Assembly: GCF_014898055.3 (NCBI RefSeq)
Contig: NW_023605083.1
Coordinates: 60,676,228 to 60,740,227, forward strand
Direction of reading: 5' to 3'
DNA: 64,000 nucleotides
DNA from: Talpa occidentalis
Taxonomy: Eukaryota > Chordata > Mammalia > Eulipotyphla > Talpidae
The notes under the pieces are model-generated. The model had not been told where the DNA came from, made no database searches, and saw only the letters and a list, made by a program, of their open reading frames with translations. Shown here in pieces: positions 20,610 through 32,150 of this stretch (positions are counted from its first letter, which is position 1; the number at the start of each line of letters is the position of its first letter). Made by a program: the position numbers and the translations under genes.

Positions 20610-22900
20610 GAAGTAAGCACAGACCCTCTGCTCTGGGTGAGCGCTAACGAACCAGGAGATAGGGCATTGGGCATGGGAGTGGGGCGCTGAGAATCAGGTC
20701 GAGAACGCTTGAAATAACAGGCAAGAAGAAAGCTAAAACAGAAGCCCAAGAATGAGGAGGGAGGCACAGAGATAGAAGGTATCGGAAGAAGCTAGGTTCT
20801 CCGTTCTTCTACCTCTACAAGTAATCTCCAAGGTCAGGGCTGTGAGAAGGATGAGTGGGCCACAAATAAGAACAAGCCCACAAAGATCCAGGCTGGATGA
20901 GGGGCAGGCACTTTTCTGTGGTCAAAGACAGCTTGGGTTTGGGAACAGGTAAAGGCCCCCAGCAGCGTTCCCCAATCTCTGTGTGTGAGAGGAAGGTGTG
21001 GTGGAGCAATACGAGGAGATAGCAGCCTGTGTGGTGGTACAAATTTGCAGGCGCAGGATGGGAGAGAAGGGGCTCTACAGACCCAGTTCACAACAGAGAG
21101 CCTGTCCTGTGTGCTCAGGCGTGAGAAAGGGGGTTCTGGGGTACAATGTAGAAACCCTGAGTCTGAGAGGAGAACAATCAAGGTGGGTAAAAAACGTGGT
21201 GGGAGTGAGGATTGCAGGGGCAGGGGCTTGCTGAAGAGAGAAGATGCTACTTTGGGGTCATGAGGTTGTGGGAAGGCCCAAGACCCCACTCCCACACATA
21301 GGTGTAGAATCAGATCCTGCTCCCCAGCAGGCCTCCAGCCACTGCAGGAAGAGACAAACTGGGGACTTGGAGCAAAGTTTCTATTCTTTCTGTGGTGTCT
21401 ACAATCAGGTGACCACAAGAGGTGACCCTGACCTCACTCATGAGTCAGTCAAGTCTTTCAGGTCACCATACACTCATGAATGCGCCTTCCTGTCTGTTGG
21501 GCTGTGGTTTGCCTTCAGTTGATAGAAATAGGGAGAAACTGAGGAGGAGGGCAGAGGCAGGTTTTTGTGCTTCAGAAATACCAAAGTCTGAGAATGAGGT
21601 CCAGATTGCTTGCTAATTGTTCGAGTGCATCAAAAAAGGAAGTCAGTCAACAAAATCCACAGACCCTGCTAGGAACAGAGGTAGGAAGATTCCTGGAATT
21701 TTGAGTGTCCCAAGCCAAAATGCACAGGAAAAGCTGATCTGTCCACAGGTAGGAAGGGAAAAAAGAGAGTAAAATAAAAGCTCATATGTTTTTGGCTTCC
21801 GTGTGCTATCATTAATCATTTTTCTAGAAATAGGGGATAGTTTCCTTGCTGTAAGAGGAAAAGAAAAACAGATCCCTTTGACCAATATGCTACCCAGATG
21901 TTTGTCAGACCCCAATATCTCCCCCACCCCCAACTTGATTTGGAAAAGTGAAAGCTAAGATGACAATTGGGGGAAGTGATTTCTGAAGACAGCATGACTA
22001 GTCACTCCTCAGATGTGGTAACAGTCTACCTTCTGCAGGGAAGAGGGGATTGCATGATGTCCCGGGAGCTTGCAAGAACAGCATCTAGCCATCTTCTGAT
22101 AGAAACCACTGATGCATTTCATGGACTAACTCTTTCCTGGACCTGCCATGAGTCAATTGACTTTAAGGTGGAGAGAGGCTGGTTTGAGCCTGTGGTCTGC
22201 AGTAGTGGCCCCAATCTGGAATGCCTTGACACATCCGAGGCTCTCCTGGCTTCCCGCTGCCTCATGTATTCCTGAGGCATACAATGCCTTAGGAGTTGTA
22301 TACTCAGTGGAAATAATTCCTGGAAACTTCAAATTAGAGGGACAAAGGTGAGACAATTGACCAAACTTTAAAAGAGTATGTGGACTACATCTGCATTTTC
22401 TCCCTGGCAAAGCCTGAAAATCTATAGGTCTCCATAGTTTGTATTATTTTCCTCTTCTTTAGCTCATATTTTCACTTTTACGTGTTTGGAAATGAAAAAC
22501 TCATATCCCTACTTTAAATAGAAAATGAACATTCCCTGCCACATGTAGACATAAATCATGAAAAATAAACACAGTGAATGAAATTCATCTCAGAGAGCTG
22601 CCTACAAAGGTGTTGAGGCCTGAGGTCTGCTTTCTCTTTCCTTGAAAACAAATGACTATAAAGATAATTAGTAAGTAATGGAGAGGTGATAATTTGAATC
22701 TTGGTTCCAAACTGCAAACTTTCCCCTAATCAGAAGGCTGAGGAATTTTAAATCAAGTTTTTAGTATTATACCCAGATACCTCACCAAAATAATTACCAA
22801 GAGCAAAATCACTCACGTTGGAAAAACACAAAACTGGATAATCTCTAAGGCACTTTGACCTCTGACACTGAATAATTTAGGCTGTTTGACTGATGTCTTT
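20610..22900. other. Unassigned region, GC-richer in its first kilobase
   Basis: 20620-21550 is less AT-rich than its surroundings and carries a 194-codon minus frame (20834-21418) plus several overlapping plus frames. None shows a domain, signal peptide or plausible exon boundaries. Purine-rich text such as GGAGAGAAGGGGCTC suggests an unrecognised old repeat. The later part up to 22900 is unremarkable. Confidence 0.4.
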
Positions 22901-22917
22901 TAAATTATACCACCACA

Positions 22918-23500
22918 GGGCCTCCCCTGGTGGTGCAGCGGTTGAGCACTGGGCTGCGAAGCTGCCTGCAGCCTCTGTAGCACCGGTTCAATCCCCAGCC
23001 ACCAGCGAGGGTCCCACATGGTGCGACAGACCTCTCCTGCTGCGCCTGCTGCTCCCCTCAGCAGTGTATTTCGTCAGTCTGCCTGTTCTGTTAACCGCTC
23101 TGGCTCTGGTGAATTCTCTCACCCCCCCACACTTCTGACTGTACCCAGTGCTTGTATAAATAAATAAATACATCTTTAAAAATAAATAAATAGGGCCTCC
23201 CCGGTGGCGCAGCGGTTGAGCGCTGGGTTGCGAAGCTGCCCGCAGCCTCTGCAGCGCTGGTTCGATCCCCGGCTGCTCCCCAGCCACCAGAGGAGGGTCC
23301 CACATGGCGAGCAGACCTCTCCTGCCACCCGCTGCTCCCCTCAGCAGTGTACTTCGGTCCTTCTGCCTGCTCTGCTCCCTGCTCTGGCTCTGGTGAATTC
23401 TCTCACCCTCCTGCGCTTCTGACTGTACCCAGTGCTTGTATAAATAAATAATGAATAAATAAATCTTTTTTTTAAAAAAAGATAAAAAATAAATAAATAG
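22918..23500 (+). mobile_element. tRNA-derived SINE, layer B, interrupted in its tail
   Basis: The body runs 22918 to about 23192: GGGCCTCCCCTGGTGGTGCA, CAATCCCCAGCCACCAGCGA, CAGACCTCTCCTGC and CTTGTATAAATAAATAAATA with CATCTTT. Another SINE follows inside its A-rich tail, and the tail resumes as AAAAAATAAATAAATAG before the exact 14-base target repeat at 23501-23514. Confidence 0.93.
23193..23485 (+). mobile_element. tRNA-derived SINE, youngest layer A, intact promoter boxes
   Basis: Starts GGGCCTCCCCGGTGGCGCAG. The A box TGGCGCAGCGG (23205-23215) and the B box GGTTCGATCCC (23259-23269) match RNA polymerase III box consensus sequences. The layer-A segment GGCTGCTCCCCAGCC is present. The tail has AATAAATAAATC and eight T residues, i.e. 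polyadenylation signal plus terminator (T+ class). The target is the AAATAAATA tail of the layer-B SINE, so the duplication of about 14 bases is low-complexity. Confidence 0.93.
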
Positions 23501-23512
23501 ATTATACCACCA

Positions 23513-23900
23513 CAGGTATACATGGTGGAATACTATTCAGCAATCAAAAAAGACAAACTCATGCCATTTGCTACAACAGGGATAGAGCTGGAAGGGATTA
23601 TGCTCAGTGAAATAAGTCGGAAGGAAAAAGACAAATATCAGATGGTTTCACTTATAGGAGGAACACAGAGAAAACAAACAAGGGATCAGGAGAAAAAGAC
23701 AAAACTAGCAGCAAACTATACATCAGACACATTCAGCTGTGAAGGGGGAAGGAGAAAGATCAAAACATGGGAGGGCAGAGCACAAGAGACTATGGTGACA
23801 GCTCATAGATGTCTTGGTGGTGGTAATTTTACGGGGATTACACCTGAGAGAAGATTGAACAATGATGCAAAAAGTATATAAATAATAAAACAATAAAACA
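23513..23900 (+). mobile_element. L1 3' end, 5' truncated
   Basis: Encodes the last part of ORF2 (GTGGAATACTATTCAGCAAT, predicted VEYYSAIKKDK...) and the 3' UTR, ending in ATAATAAAACAATAAAACA. The 119-codon frame at 23522-23881 is this L1 tail, not a host gene. Exact 15-base target repeats flank it once the SINE insertion is taken into account. Confidence 0.9.
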
Positions 23901-23915
23901 TAAATTATACCACCA

Positions 23916-26020
23916 GCAGAATTATTGATAGCAGGTAGATTAACAGGAAATAATAGGCCTGATTTTTCTTCTTTGGAAAAGACAGTCTCACCCCTTTACA
24001 CATAGTCTTCTGAGTCACGCCACCACACTGTGTGGCTCTGTCATGATTAAGTTAAGTAGTTACATGGACCAGGGTCTCCCCAAACTACAGATGCTTAGGA
24101 AATGAGCATACTACCAAGCACAAGAATTTTTTTTATTCTCCAAAGCAAGATTTCCAAGATTTCCATTTTTAACTTGGTAAGTTAAAAAAAAAAAAATGGG
24201 ACTATCATATATCTTTCTCTAAAGCTTTGTCTCTCCAGAGAGAAAAAATATTTCTGAAGTTTAGCTCATCCATTAGTTATTTTTTAATAAGGTGAAAAAT
24301 GTCCCCAGAATAAAGGCAAGACAAGCCCAATAGTGGGATACAGGAAGGAGAGTCCTGGGGAATGAACTGAGCTGAGAAGTGTTTTTATCCAAGGTAATGC
24401 AAAAGTCTTGTCATGGCAGAGAGGTGGCTATTTGGAGAGAATCCTTGATCAAGAGACAAACAGAATCATTATCCAGGGAAAACCTGCTGTGAGTATTGGG
24501 GGTCAGTTTTATTTGAAGACTTAGAAGTCAGCTGCATCAAGGGAGAATTGAGAAGTAAGGAACAAAGCCAACCTGTGGTCCAAAGAGCTGAAGGACAAGA
24601 GCCATGTTCCATGTTACACCCACTGCATTGTGCCAAGGTTAGTGTGTGGGCATGGAGATCCACCTCACCCTTCATAAACAGTCGGTGTGTTCCACACGCC
24701 TGCATGTCTTTTAGCTCATGTGCACCCATCTATGCATGGAGACCCTTTCCATTTCTCACTGTGAGGCTGTGCTGAGGTAAATGCAAAGGTGAACAGAATG
24801 TGGGTCAGGATGCTGACAAGTGAGTCAGGATGCTGAGAAGGAAGCAAGGACAACATGCTGAGAGAGTGTAGACATTGCCACGGAAGGGAGATTACAGGAA
24901 GGTGGGGTGACAGCTGGTGGGTCAGGGAAGGCCAATAGCTCATCAAGCTTCTTCATCTCATCACAAACACAGTGAAAGGAAGACTGTGGAAATGGGCCCT
25001 CAAAAGAGTGTTGTGAAAAAAATGGTGAGGTGGGCCAAGATGGATGTGACAGAGAAGGACGGGAGAATTTTTAGGCAGAGAAAACAGCTTACTCAAAGGA
25101 AGGGAGGCAATTATTTATAGCTTCCTAGATGCTTTCTAACCACAGAAACCAAAACCTAAAGAATCTGTCAGCACATTCAAGGATTGCTAACTGAATCTTG
25201 AAAATTTATAGGGCACTGACACAGAACGGTTGAGCAATTCCTTTGAGTTTATCATGGCACCCAGGATATTACATGGAGAGCAAATGGCAAATGCCTTAAA
25301 GATGTGAAGAGATTTTTTTTGATTTCACAATTTGAAGTGACTTTTCTAATAAAATACCTTGACATGTTTATAAATACCAAGTTACAGTAAAGTGATCCCT
25401 TCCGGACCAGGCACTGAGACCCAGGAGAGTAATATGTTGAATGAAAACAAAAAATCAAAATGATGCTGAAGGTATTTGTCATCTGGTCACATGTTCAAAC
25501 CACAGCTAATGTGGACATTTTTCAGTCCCCAAAAATCGCAAAGGGGCAGAGCTTACTTCTACTGATAAGGAATTATTTCCTTTAACCACAGAGAACTATT
25601 CCAACTCTTCTATTGAGAGCTGGAATAAAAAGAGGAAAATGTTGATCTTCAGAGAAACATCTTAGGAAAATAATAAAGGATACCATCCTGACTCCTAAAT
25701 AAAGTGCTAAATTTTTCAAAATTCTGTTTTTAAATGAAGCAAGTGAGACTCAAAAAAAATATGTAAATTACCCAAGTTCAAGCACCAAGGAATGAAGACT
25801 GAACTTTTACTTCAGTGAGGCTGTGATCCTCTTCCCTAGAACTTTAACCTTAAACCTGGAACTACCATTCATCAGTCCTGCAAGCTGCAGTGGAATTCTA
25901 TGTCAAGTGGAATTCTTTCTACTTTGCCACCTTGAGAAGATACAGCCAGCTGTAGAAAATCTTCCATTCTTCCCATCACAGTAAAAACTTTGGAAATAGT
26001 CTAAATCCTTCATTCCCTCT
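23916..26020. other. Unique sequence, no gene seen
   Basis: Contains a short imperfect tandem duplication, GTCAGGATGCTGACAAGTGA then GTCAGGATGCTGAGAAG (24805-24841). Frames of 67-86 codons lack domains. No repeat family was recognised. Confidence 0.4.
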
Positions 26021-26021
26021 G

Positions 26022-26473
26022 ATTATTTTCCTAGAGCTACCACTAACTTGGTGGCTTGCAATGACAGAAATACGTTCTCTCACAGTTCTGGAGGCCAGAA
26101 ATCCAAAATTGAATGTTAACAGAGTCAATGCCTTCTGGTGGCTTCTGAGGGGAATCGGCGCCCGGCCCCTCCTGGCTTCTGTTTGCCACGGGCAATCTCT
26201 GGTTTTGCGTGACTTGTAGACGAATTACAATACTCTCTTCCCTGCCTTCACATGACTTCCCCTCTGGGTTTCTGGGTCTATTTTCTTTCTGTCTCTTATA
26301 AGGACATTCATCTTTGGATTTAGGAAGGACCTACCCTTACCCAGGATGATCTCATCTTAAGATCCTTCTCTTAATTACATCTGCAAAGATGATTATTCTC
26401 AGTAAGGTCACATTCTGAGATTCCAGAAAATCATATTTATTTGGGGGGAGGGGTCCCAATTCAACCTACTACA
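26022..26473 (-). mobile_element. MLT1-type LTR (ERVL-MaLR), solo, antisense
   Basis: Antisense order of an MLT1 LTR: TTTTCCTAGAGCTAC, TGGTGGCTTGCAATGACAGA, CTCTCACAGTTCTGGAGGCC, CTTATAAGGACATTC, ATGATCTCATCTTAAGATC, TAATTACATCTGCAAAGATG, GTAAGGTCACATTCTGAGAT and CCCAATTCAACCTACTACA. The last corresponds to the LTR start TGTAGTAGGTTGAATTGGG. No internal retroviral sequence is adjacent, so it is a solo LTR or a fragment. It is an ancient endogenous retrovirus-like element with no coding capacity. Confidence 0.9.
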
Positions 26474-26639
26474 CTATCCTTCCCACATCAAATCAATCCA
26501 AAGTCCCATCACTTTACCTCCACCATATATTCCATTATCTTTCTGTTTTCTTCATCCTCATGACAGCCATTCCCGGCAAAGCTGTTGTCATCATTCCCTG
26601 TAACACTTGCTGTAGCAGCTTAAGCTACACTCCCTGCCT

Positions 26640-27262
26640 CCACACTCAGATCTTTCCTTTGAGATCTTTCATTCTTATTTCATCACTCTTCCACTTGAAA
26701 CTTCCCAATGGTTTATCACTACCTTAGAATAAAACCCAAACACCTCAGCAGTCTCCTGAGACCTCATGATGACCTGGCCCCTATCTAGGGCTCTACCTTT
26801 TAACTACCATTCCCCACCACCTGCTGGTCTGCCATTCTTCACACACTTTGAGCTTATCTTCCCCTTTCAGACTGCTCTTAGCTTTCTCTCTAACAAGAAT
26901 ACCCTTTTGTCCATTCCCCCAGCTCTGTATTACCTACCGACTCCTCTGTCATTCCAACCTCAGCTTAAATGTTACCTGTTTCAAAATGCTTTCTGATAAT
27001 CAAAAGATGACACCTAAAAGTTTTTATCACAGTGCCTAACCTTAATTATCTGTTAAACAATTATCTGATAAATGTTTGTTTGCTTATGCCTTTATCTATT
27101 GTTTGCCCCACTACTACTATGATAAATACCCTGAAATTAGGGACTATGTCTATTTATCCACTATTAAATCCCTAACACCAGAACTCTCTGAAGCACAATG
27201 GTTTCTCAGTAAATGTTTTTTAATTGACACAAGATGAAGGAATGAATGAACGAATTGAATTG
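26640..27262 (+). mobile_element. LINE-2 3' end, long copy (sense)
   Basis: Shows the full order of an L2 3' region: ACTTCCCAATGGTTTATCAC, TAGAATAAAACCCAAACACC, GATGACCTGGCCCCTATCTA, CCTCAGCTTAAATGTTACCT, GAAATTAGGGACTATGTCTA, CTCAGTAAATGTTTTTTAAT and the terminal GAATGAATGAACGAA. The 63-76 codon frames here are decayed L2 sequence. It follows an antisense MLT1 LTR directly. Confidence 0.92.
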
Positions 27263-27264
27263 AA

Positions 27265-28055
27265 GTTACAAATGCCCAAAGATCTTAACTTGAGGATGAG
27301 TAACAGTTGCTGAAACCTTCTGAGAGGAAAAAGCCTGACTGGCTGAGTACCCAGAAAAAGTTCACAGATAACTTCACAAACTTGGGACATGATGAGCCAG
27401 TCATTCTCCAGTGACTGAGAATCATACCCAGAACCTTTGCTTTCTTACTTACATTTACCTAAGTCCATTCTGGAGTTGATTAGAACAGTAATATAATTGA
27501 GGGAGGCACAGGCATCAGCATTGATTATAGATTCTGGACAACTTGAAAATTGAAACTTGGTTTGCTCATGAAAAAATATAATACTCTCTTGACAAATACA
27601 ATGTCTCCTGATTTCCATGCATCATAATTATATATCTCATTCAGTGTTTATCAAATTAATGTAATTATTGATGTTTTCAGTGACAACAATAAGTCATAAA
27701 CTTCTCTAGGAGACAACAGGATGTATAACCTAAGTGACCTGAGAACCACACAACCATCATTGGGATCAGCCAAAAATAGCCATAGAATGGCCAGAGTATC
27801 TTTTGAAATTAGAGGTCAGATGGAACACTGCTTTGGTTGCTGAAATGAAAAAGGGAGAGACAATGGGGACTGACTTGTCCATTTGCCCATGACTTTCCTG
27901 GTTGTGGCACTGAAAGCTCTGTGACCCTGAAATCCCTTCAATCTTAGATGAGATGCATGTCATCCCATATGATGAGAACTCAAGGCTGAAATGTTCTGGT
28001 TGTTGAAACCCTAATCTGTGACCCTATTTCATTCCTAGCTCAAATGTTTATACAA
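27265..28055. other. Unassigned sequence
   Basis: No gene or named repeat was recognised. Confidence 0.4.
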
Positions 28056-28059
28056 CAGT

Positions 28060-28440
28060 CACTATTGTTTCATGTGCTCTGTTTTCTCTCCCTTACAAAT
28101 TGTTAAGGACCTCACATCTAAATTGTTCTTCTCAGCATTGCCAACCATCTAAACCTTGGGCCATGGCTCTGGCTCAGATTCCACAGCTACTTCTTCTTGG
28201 GAGTAGAGGCCCCCTCTTCTATCCCACAAGGAGGTCAACCACCTGTCTGCTGCATCTCTGGGGCCCCTATTATCTGCCCAGTCGGTGTCCCCTGAGCTTC
28301 CTCCGGACCCACATTGCTCTCACCTTGTTTGTGTAGTTGTTTTACAATGTCTAGGGCTGCTCTCTTCTCTTAAATCCAAACCTGCCTGCTGTCTTTCAGA
28401 GATTTCTCAAGTCCCTGATTCACTATAACCCTTCTCACAT
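28060..28440 (+). repeat. Pyrimidine-rich old repeat, possibly LINE-2
   Basis: CT-rich text such as CTTCTCAGCATTGCCAACCA and GTCCCTGATTCACTATAACC recalls the upstream part of L2 elements, but no diagnostic L2 phrase is present. The 78-codon frame is probably decayed repeat. Confidence 0.25.
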
Positions 28441-28444
28441 CAGT

Positions 28445-29090
28445 AAGATGTAGATTTCTTTCAACAGTTCCTAGATTTGGTGACATAGGAGTGACTAGAA
28501 TATATGCTCAGGCTACCACTTACACAGTGTAATCCCAATATGTAGACTATTGACAATGCATGCAATATGGAGGGAAAGGAATAATGCAAAAACACACAAC
28601 ATATGCAAATAAATGAAACCACCACCACCTCCAAATGTCTTGATACCTATGTTAGCTGCAACCAGGGGCAAGAGCACGACCCATATCTGATTTGCCATGA
28701 AGTGTTGCTTATTGGTTTTAAACCTAAACATATCTTTTCCCTGTAACTTTTAGGCATAACTGAATCATAGAGCCACTCACAAGCTTAGCAGCCCTCTACA
28801 CATTGGTTATTAGGGTAAATGCAGTTTTTTTATTTAATCTAGCTCAGTCATCTAGCTGGATGAAAGGACGAATGGGTGAAAATGAGTGTTAACTGGGTCT
28901 CTTTCATGGCCTGGTACCTGAGATGGATGATGGATTGTCTCTGGGATGCCAAGATGGATACTTAAATGGATCCTGCTAATGGACATTCAGATAAGGCAGC
29001 AAATAGAAGAATGTGAAATAAGTACACCCAAACCAGAACTGTGGGAATGCAGATGAAGGATTGACTACTCCTAATGAGGAGAATCAAAAA
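28445..29090. other. Unassigned sequence
   Basis: Nothing gene-like was seen. ACCACCACCACCTCC at 28619-28633 is a short triplet run. Confidence 0.4.
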
Positions 29091-29094
29091 ACTT

Positions 29095-29310
29095 AACGAC
29101 AAAGGTGATTTTTAAACTCAGCCTTAAAATATGAGTATGAGATAGAAAGGGAGATGCTGTTGGCCAGTACAAGGGATGAGAAACGTTCCTAATCTTGTAG
29201 GGTCTTGAACACCAACCTCAAGAACTTGGGCCTTACTCTGTAGGCCAAGAACATGCATGAAGTTCTTTGAGAAAGGACGTGATGTGAAAATCACTGTTTC
29301 TGAAAGCTGA
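29095..29310 (+). repeat. Old interspersed repeat sharing motifs with copies at 33.7, 37.2 and 53.9 kb
   Basis: AACTCAGCCTTAAAATATGA, GGTCTTGAACACCAACCTCA, AGAACTTGGGCCTTACTCTG and TAGGCCAAGAAC match the order seen elsewhere ('gccttgaatgccaaggtaaggaatt ... tcctgtgggcaatgg'). It is a widespread ancient mammalian repeat whose family name I cannot assign. Confidence 0.5.
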
Positions 29311-29894
29311 TGCTGGTGTTTGTGCATGTGGCCAGTGGGATGCAGAGAAGCAGGGAGCTCCCGCCATGATCCTGAGAAGAGAGAGGGCCCTCCCCACGGT
29401 GAAGGTGAAAGGCCTTGCAAGAGAGACACTTTGACCAAGTCACGTTAACAGAGTAAAGACTGATTGGAGAAGTGCAAAAAGGCAGAAGAAGGCATTAGGA
29501 TGACTCTGAGGTTTGGAATAGTGAATGGAAGGAATTTTATATTTCTCCTGAAACTGGAAGAAAGACTGGGAAGAAATCGAGCATTTTGCTCTTGTCCTCC
29601 TGACCCGGTGTTCAGTCTTACTTGGAGAGATTACCAGGACTGGACATGAGTTCTTGCCTTGGCTGCTGAGAGTGGTCATGGTCATGTTTTCTCTCAAATA
29701 GACAATAACACTCGTCTCAGGATGGGTCTATTATACATTTCTTCAGTGACAGGCCCTCACATCAAAAGCCAAGGGGCTTGGAGTTCATCATAACATTTCT
29801 GCCAACTCCCCCATCTCAACACATTATTACTCCCTTTCCCTCACTGCCAAAGAGGAAGTAAATGGCACAAATAACACAAAGCAAGAACACAAAT

Positions 29895-29990
29895 TTTAGA
29901 ATCAGAGCAGGCCTCTGATGCTGATTCCTCCACATCCCAACTGTGTGGCTTAGGCAAGTTTCTTAATGGGGCTATAGGCACTGAAGCACT
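29895..29990 (+). repeat. MIR fragment (sense)
   Basis: TTTTAGAATCAGAGCAGGCC, CCAACTGTGTGGCTTAGGCA and AGTTTCTTAATGGG give the MIR head and core order. Confidence 0.65.
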
Positions 29991-30339
29991 AGGCATGACT
30001 GGGCTTAGCATTTTCCATCGTCAGAGGGCCAGGCAGTGATGACCTGTGACTAACCAAGACTGCCTTCGGAGTAGACACTGTTGTTGCCCATTTAATACTA
30101 TCATAGTAGCATGCTTGTTATCAGCTGCAGTGACAACAGACCACACACCACACTGAGGGTAGCACATGTGGATGAGCAGCTATCAGCGGATTCCGGATAG
30201 TGAGAGAAGTCAGTGCAGGCAAATCAGACCAAATACCCAGGAGGATGAGCTGCTTCCTCAGCAACCACATAACACTGGCTCTGTGTGGCTGGGGACCATT
30301 TTACTTCAAATGGGTAATAATTACCAACATAATGAATGT

Positions 30340-30450
30340 CTTACATCTGTATGGTGTTTCACAGTTTTAAGAGCACCTTCGGCTTCATGATTTGTTCTTC
30401 ACAGAAACTCTCAGAGCTACAGATATTAAATCCCACTTTACAGTTGCTAG
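30340..30450 (-). repeat. MIR-like fragment (antisense, weak)
   Basis: CTTCATGATTTGTTCTTCAC, AGAAACTCTCAGAGCTACAG and AAATCCCACTTTACAG resemble an antisense MIR centre. It lies 55 bases before a better antisense MIR. Confidence 0.4.
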
Positions 30451-30504
30451 TAGTTATTATGTATTAATATAATATTGCAATTATACTATTATATATCATT
30501 AATT

Positions 30505-30715
30505 ATTTACTATGTCCCATGTTTCATGCTAGAAAGCTTAGCTTGCATTCTCTTTTAATCATCACAATTCCAAGGAGCAGACAATGCAAATATCTCTGCT
30601 TTACAGAGGGACAACCTGAGACAGTAAGTTGTCAATTGCCCAAGGTCCAACACAAGGTGATACTGACTCCAGAGCCCACCCTGTTAACCACGGATTGGTC
30701 TATTTTTCCAGTGAT
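30505..30715 (-). repeat. MIR SINE (antisense)
   Basis: TTTACTATGTCCCATGTTTC, TTTTAATCATCACAATTCCA, TTTACAGAGGGACAACCTGA, CAATTGCCCAAGGTCCAACA and CTGACTCCAGAGCCCACCCT, with GTTAACCACGG, cover nearly the whole antisense MIR. Confidence 0.8.
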
Positions 30716-31336
30716 AGCAGAGGAGGGCACGGAATAGTAAAGATGTTATAGGGTTAGCAGGCACAAAGCTGTGACTCAAAGGTCCTTTATCTATACCCAA
30801 CTATACTGCTTCCACACAGACTTGGGAGAACAAAATGGTAAGGACCAATTCCCATTTCTAATGGATGAGATAAGAGTGTAAGTGACCACTGGGCACCAAT
30901 AAAATTCTCTTAGATGTGACCTATCCAAGGGTGCAGATAATGGAGAGTCCTCTGAGTTTTGTTGGGTACCCAGAGTTTATTTTATATTAGAAAAAAGGGA
31001 CTAAACAAGGCATTTTATTCTAGTTTATTCTATCCTAGTTTGACCTAACTCCAATCTCTCTTGAGCTGTCTACTTCTTCACCTTCTAATATTTTAAATGA
31101 AATATTTTGAATGTCCACAGAAGTTTAAATAAGCTCACCAATAATACCCATAATAGCCACCACTTAACCTGGCATTTAACAATCTCATTTTATCACAAAT
31201 CCAGCCTCTAACCACCTCTCTAGTCATCTAGTCATGTTATTTCTGATGCATCTCAAGGAAAGTTACAGATGTCAGTACATTTTCCCTCTAAACACTTCAA
31301 CAGGCATACTATTAACTAGCTTAATATTTGTTTGCA

Positions 31337-32150
31337 ATTTTTTGGTAAAAATTACATATGAAATGCACAAACCTTAAATGTACCTTTCAGTGAGTTTTGA
31401 CAAATGCATGTCCCTGTCCCCAAGTCCCTATCATGACACAGAACATTTCTATCACCCCAGAAAATTACTGGGTCCCTTTTGCAGCAAGATAGCCACTGTT
31501 CTGATGCTTTTCCACCCAAGTAAGTCTATTCTAGACTGTTATCTATATAGGATAACATGCACTTGTGAAAGTATATACTGTTTTTTCAGCATAATGATTT
31601 CAAGATTCATCCATATTGTTGCATATATCAGGATAACTTTCTTTTCATAACAGGTTAATAGCCCATCATGCCACAACCCTAGTCTCCTATTAACAGATTT
31701 ATGGGCATTTTCCATTTTTGCTATTATGAATGAAATTTCTTTTTTTTTTTAATTTTTTTTTGCATGTTTTTATTTATTTATTTGTTTGTTTGTTTTGTTT
31801 ATACATGCACTGGGTACAGTCAGAAGCGCGGGAGGGTGAGAGAATTCACCAGAGCCAGAGCGGGGAGCAGAGCAGGCAGAAGGACCGAAGTACACTGCTG
31901 AGGGGAGCAGCGGGCGGCAGGAGAGGTCTGCGCGCCATGTGGGACCCTCCCCCGGTGGCAGGGGAGCAGCCGGGGATCGAACCGGCGCCGCAGAGGCCAT
32001 GGGCAGCTTCGCAACCCAGCGCTCAACTGCTGCGCCACCGGGGAGGCCATATGAATGAAATTTCTTATGCAAGCATATTTGTGGACATTTATTTTCTCTC
32101 ATGTAAATACCAAACAGTAAGCATGTGGGGTCATACAGTATCTATAATAA
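31337..32150 (-). mobile_element. L1 3' region (antisense), split by a SINE
   Basis: Antisense L1 order: TTGCAATTTTTTGGTAAAAA, TTCAGTGAGTTTTGACAAAT, GACACAGAACATTTCTATCA, TTTCAAGATTCATCCATATT, TTTGCTATTATGAATGAAAT (31717-31737) and, after the SINE, GCAAGCATATTTGTGGACAT and ATGTAAATACCAAACAGTAA. It is an old dead L1. The 90-codon plus frame at 31378-31650 is its antisense shadow. Confidence 0.75.
31725..32066 (-). mobile_element. Young tRNA-derived SINE, layer A (antisense), exact 17-bp TSD
   Basis: The SINE body is 31742-32049, read on the minus strand from GGCCTCCCCGGTGGCGCAGC. It has an intact B box GGTTCGATCCC and the layer-A segment between B box and GAGGGTCCCAC. Its tail reads antisense as a T-rich, TTTATTTATTTG stretch. 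Exact 17-base direct repeats TATGAATGAAATTTCTT at 31725-31741 and 32050-32066 show a recent insertion. The 186-codon plus frame and the 110-codon minus frame here are repeat sequence. Confidence 0.95.

Larger units (their letters stand above)
22901..23915 (+). mobile_element. Three-layer nested retro-insertion (L1 + SINE + SINE)
   Basis: TAAATTATACCACCA occurs at 22901-22915 and again at 23901-23915 and brackets the whole block. This is the target duplication of an L1 3' end (from about 23513 to 23900). ATTATACCACCACA at 22904-22917 and 23501-23514 is the duplication of a SINE that landed at the L1 left junction. A second SINE sits in the tail of the first. The order of events can therefore be read directly. 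Confidence 0.9.

Noticed and set aside
20834..21418. 194-codon open frame on the minus strand
   Set aside because: Proline-, serine- and leucine-rich with no domain. Several equally long frames overlap it on the plus strand, and there is no promoter or splice context.
23522..23881. 119-codon frame that looks like a gene
   Set aside because: The start VEYYSAIKK-type peptide is the C-terminal end of L1 ORF2, followed by translated L1 3' UTR.
22901..23915. CRISPR-like spaced repeats from the recurring ATTATACCACCA motif
   Set aside because: The three copies are target-site duplications of nested retrotransposons with unequal spacing, in a mammalian genome.
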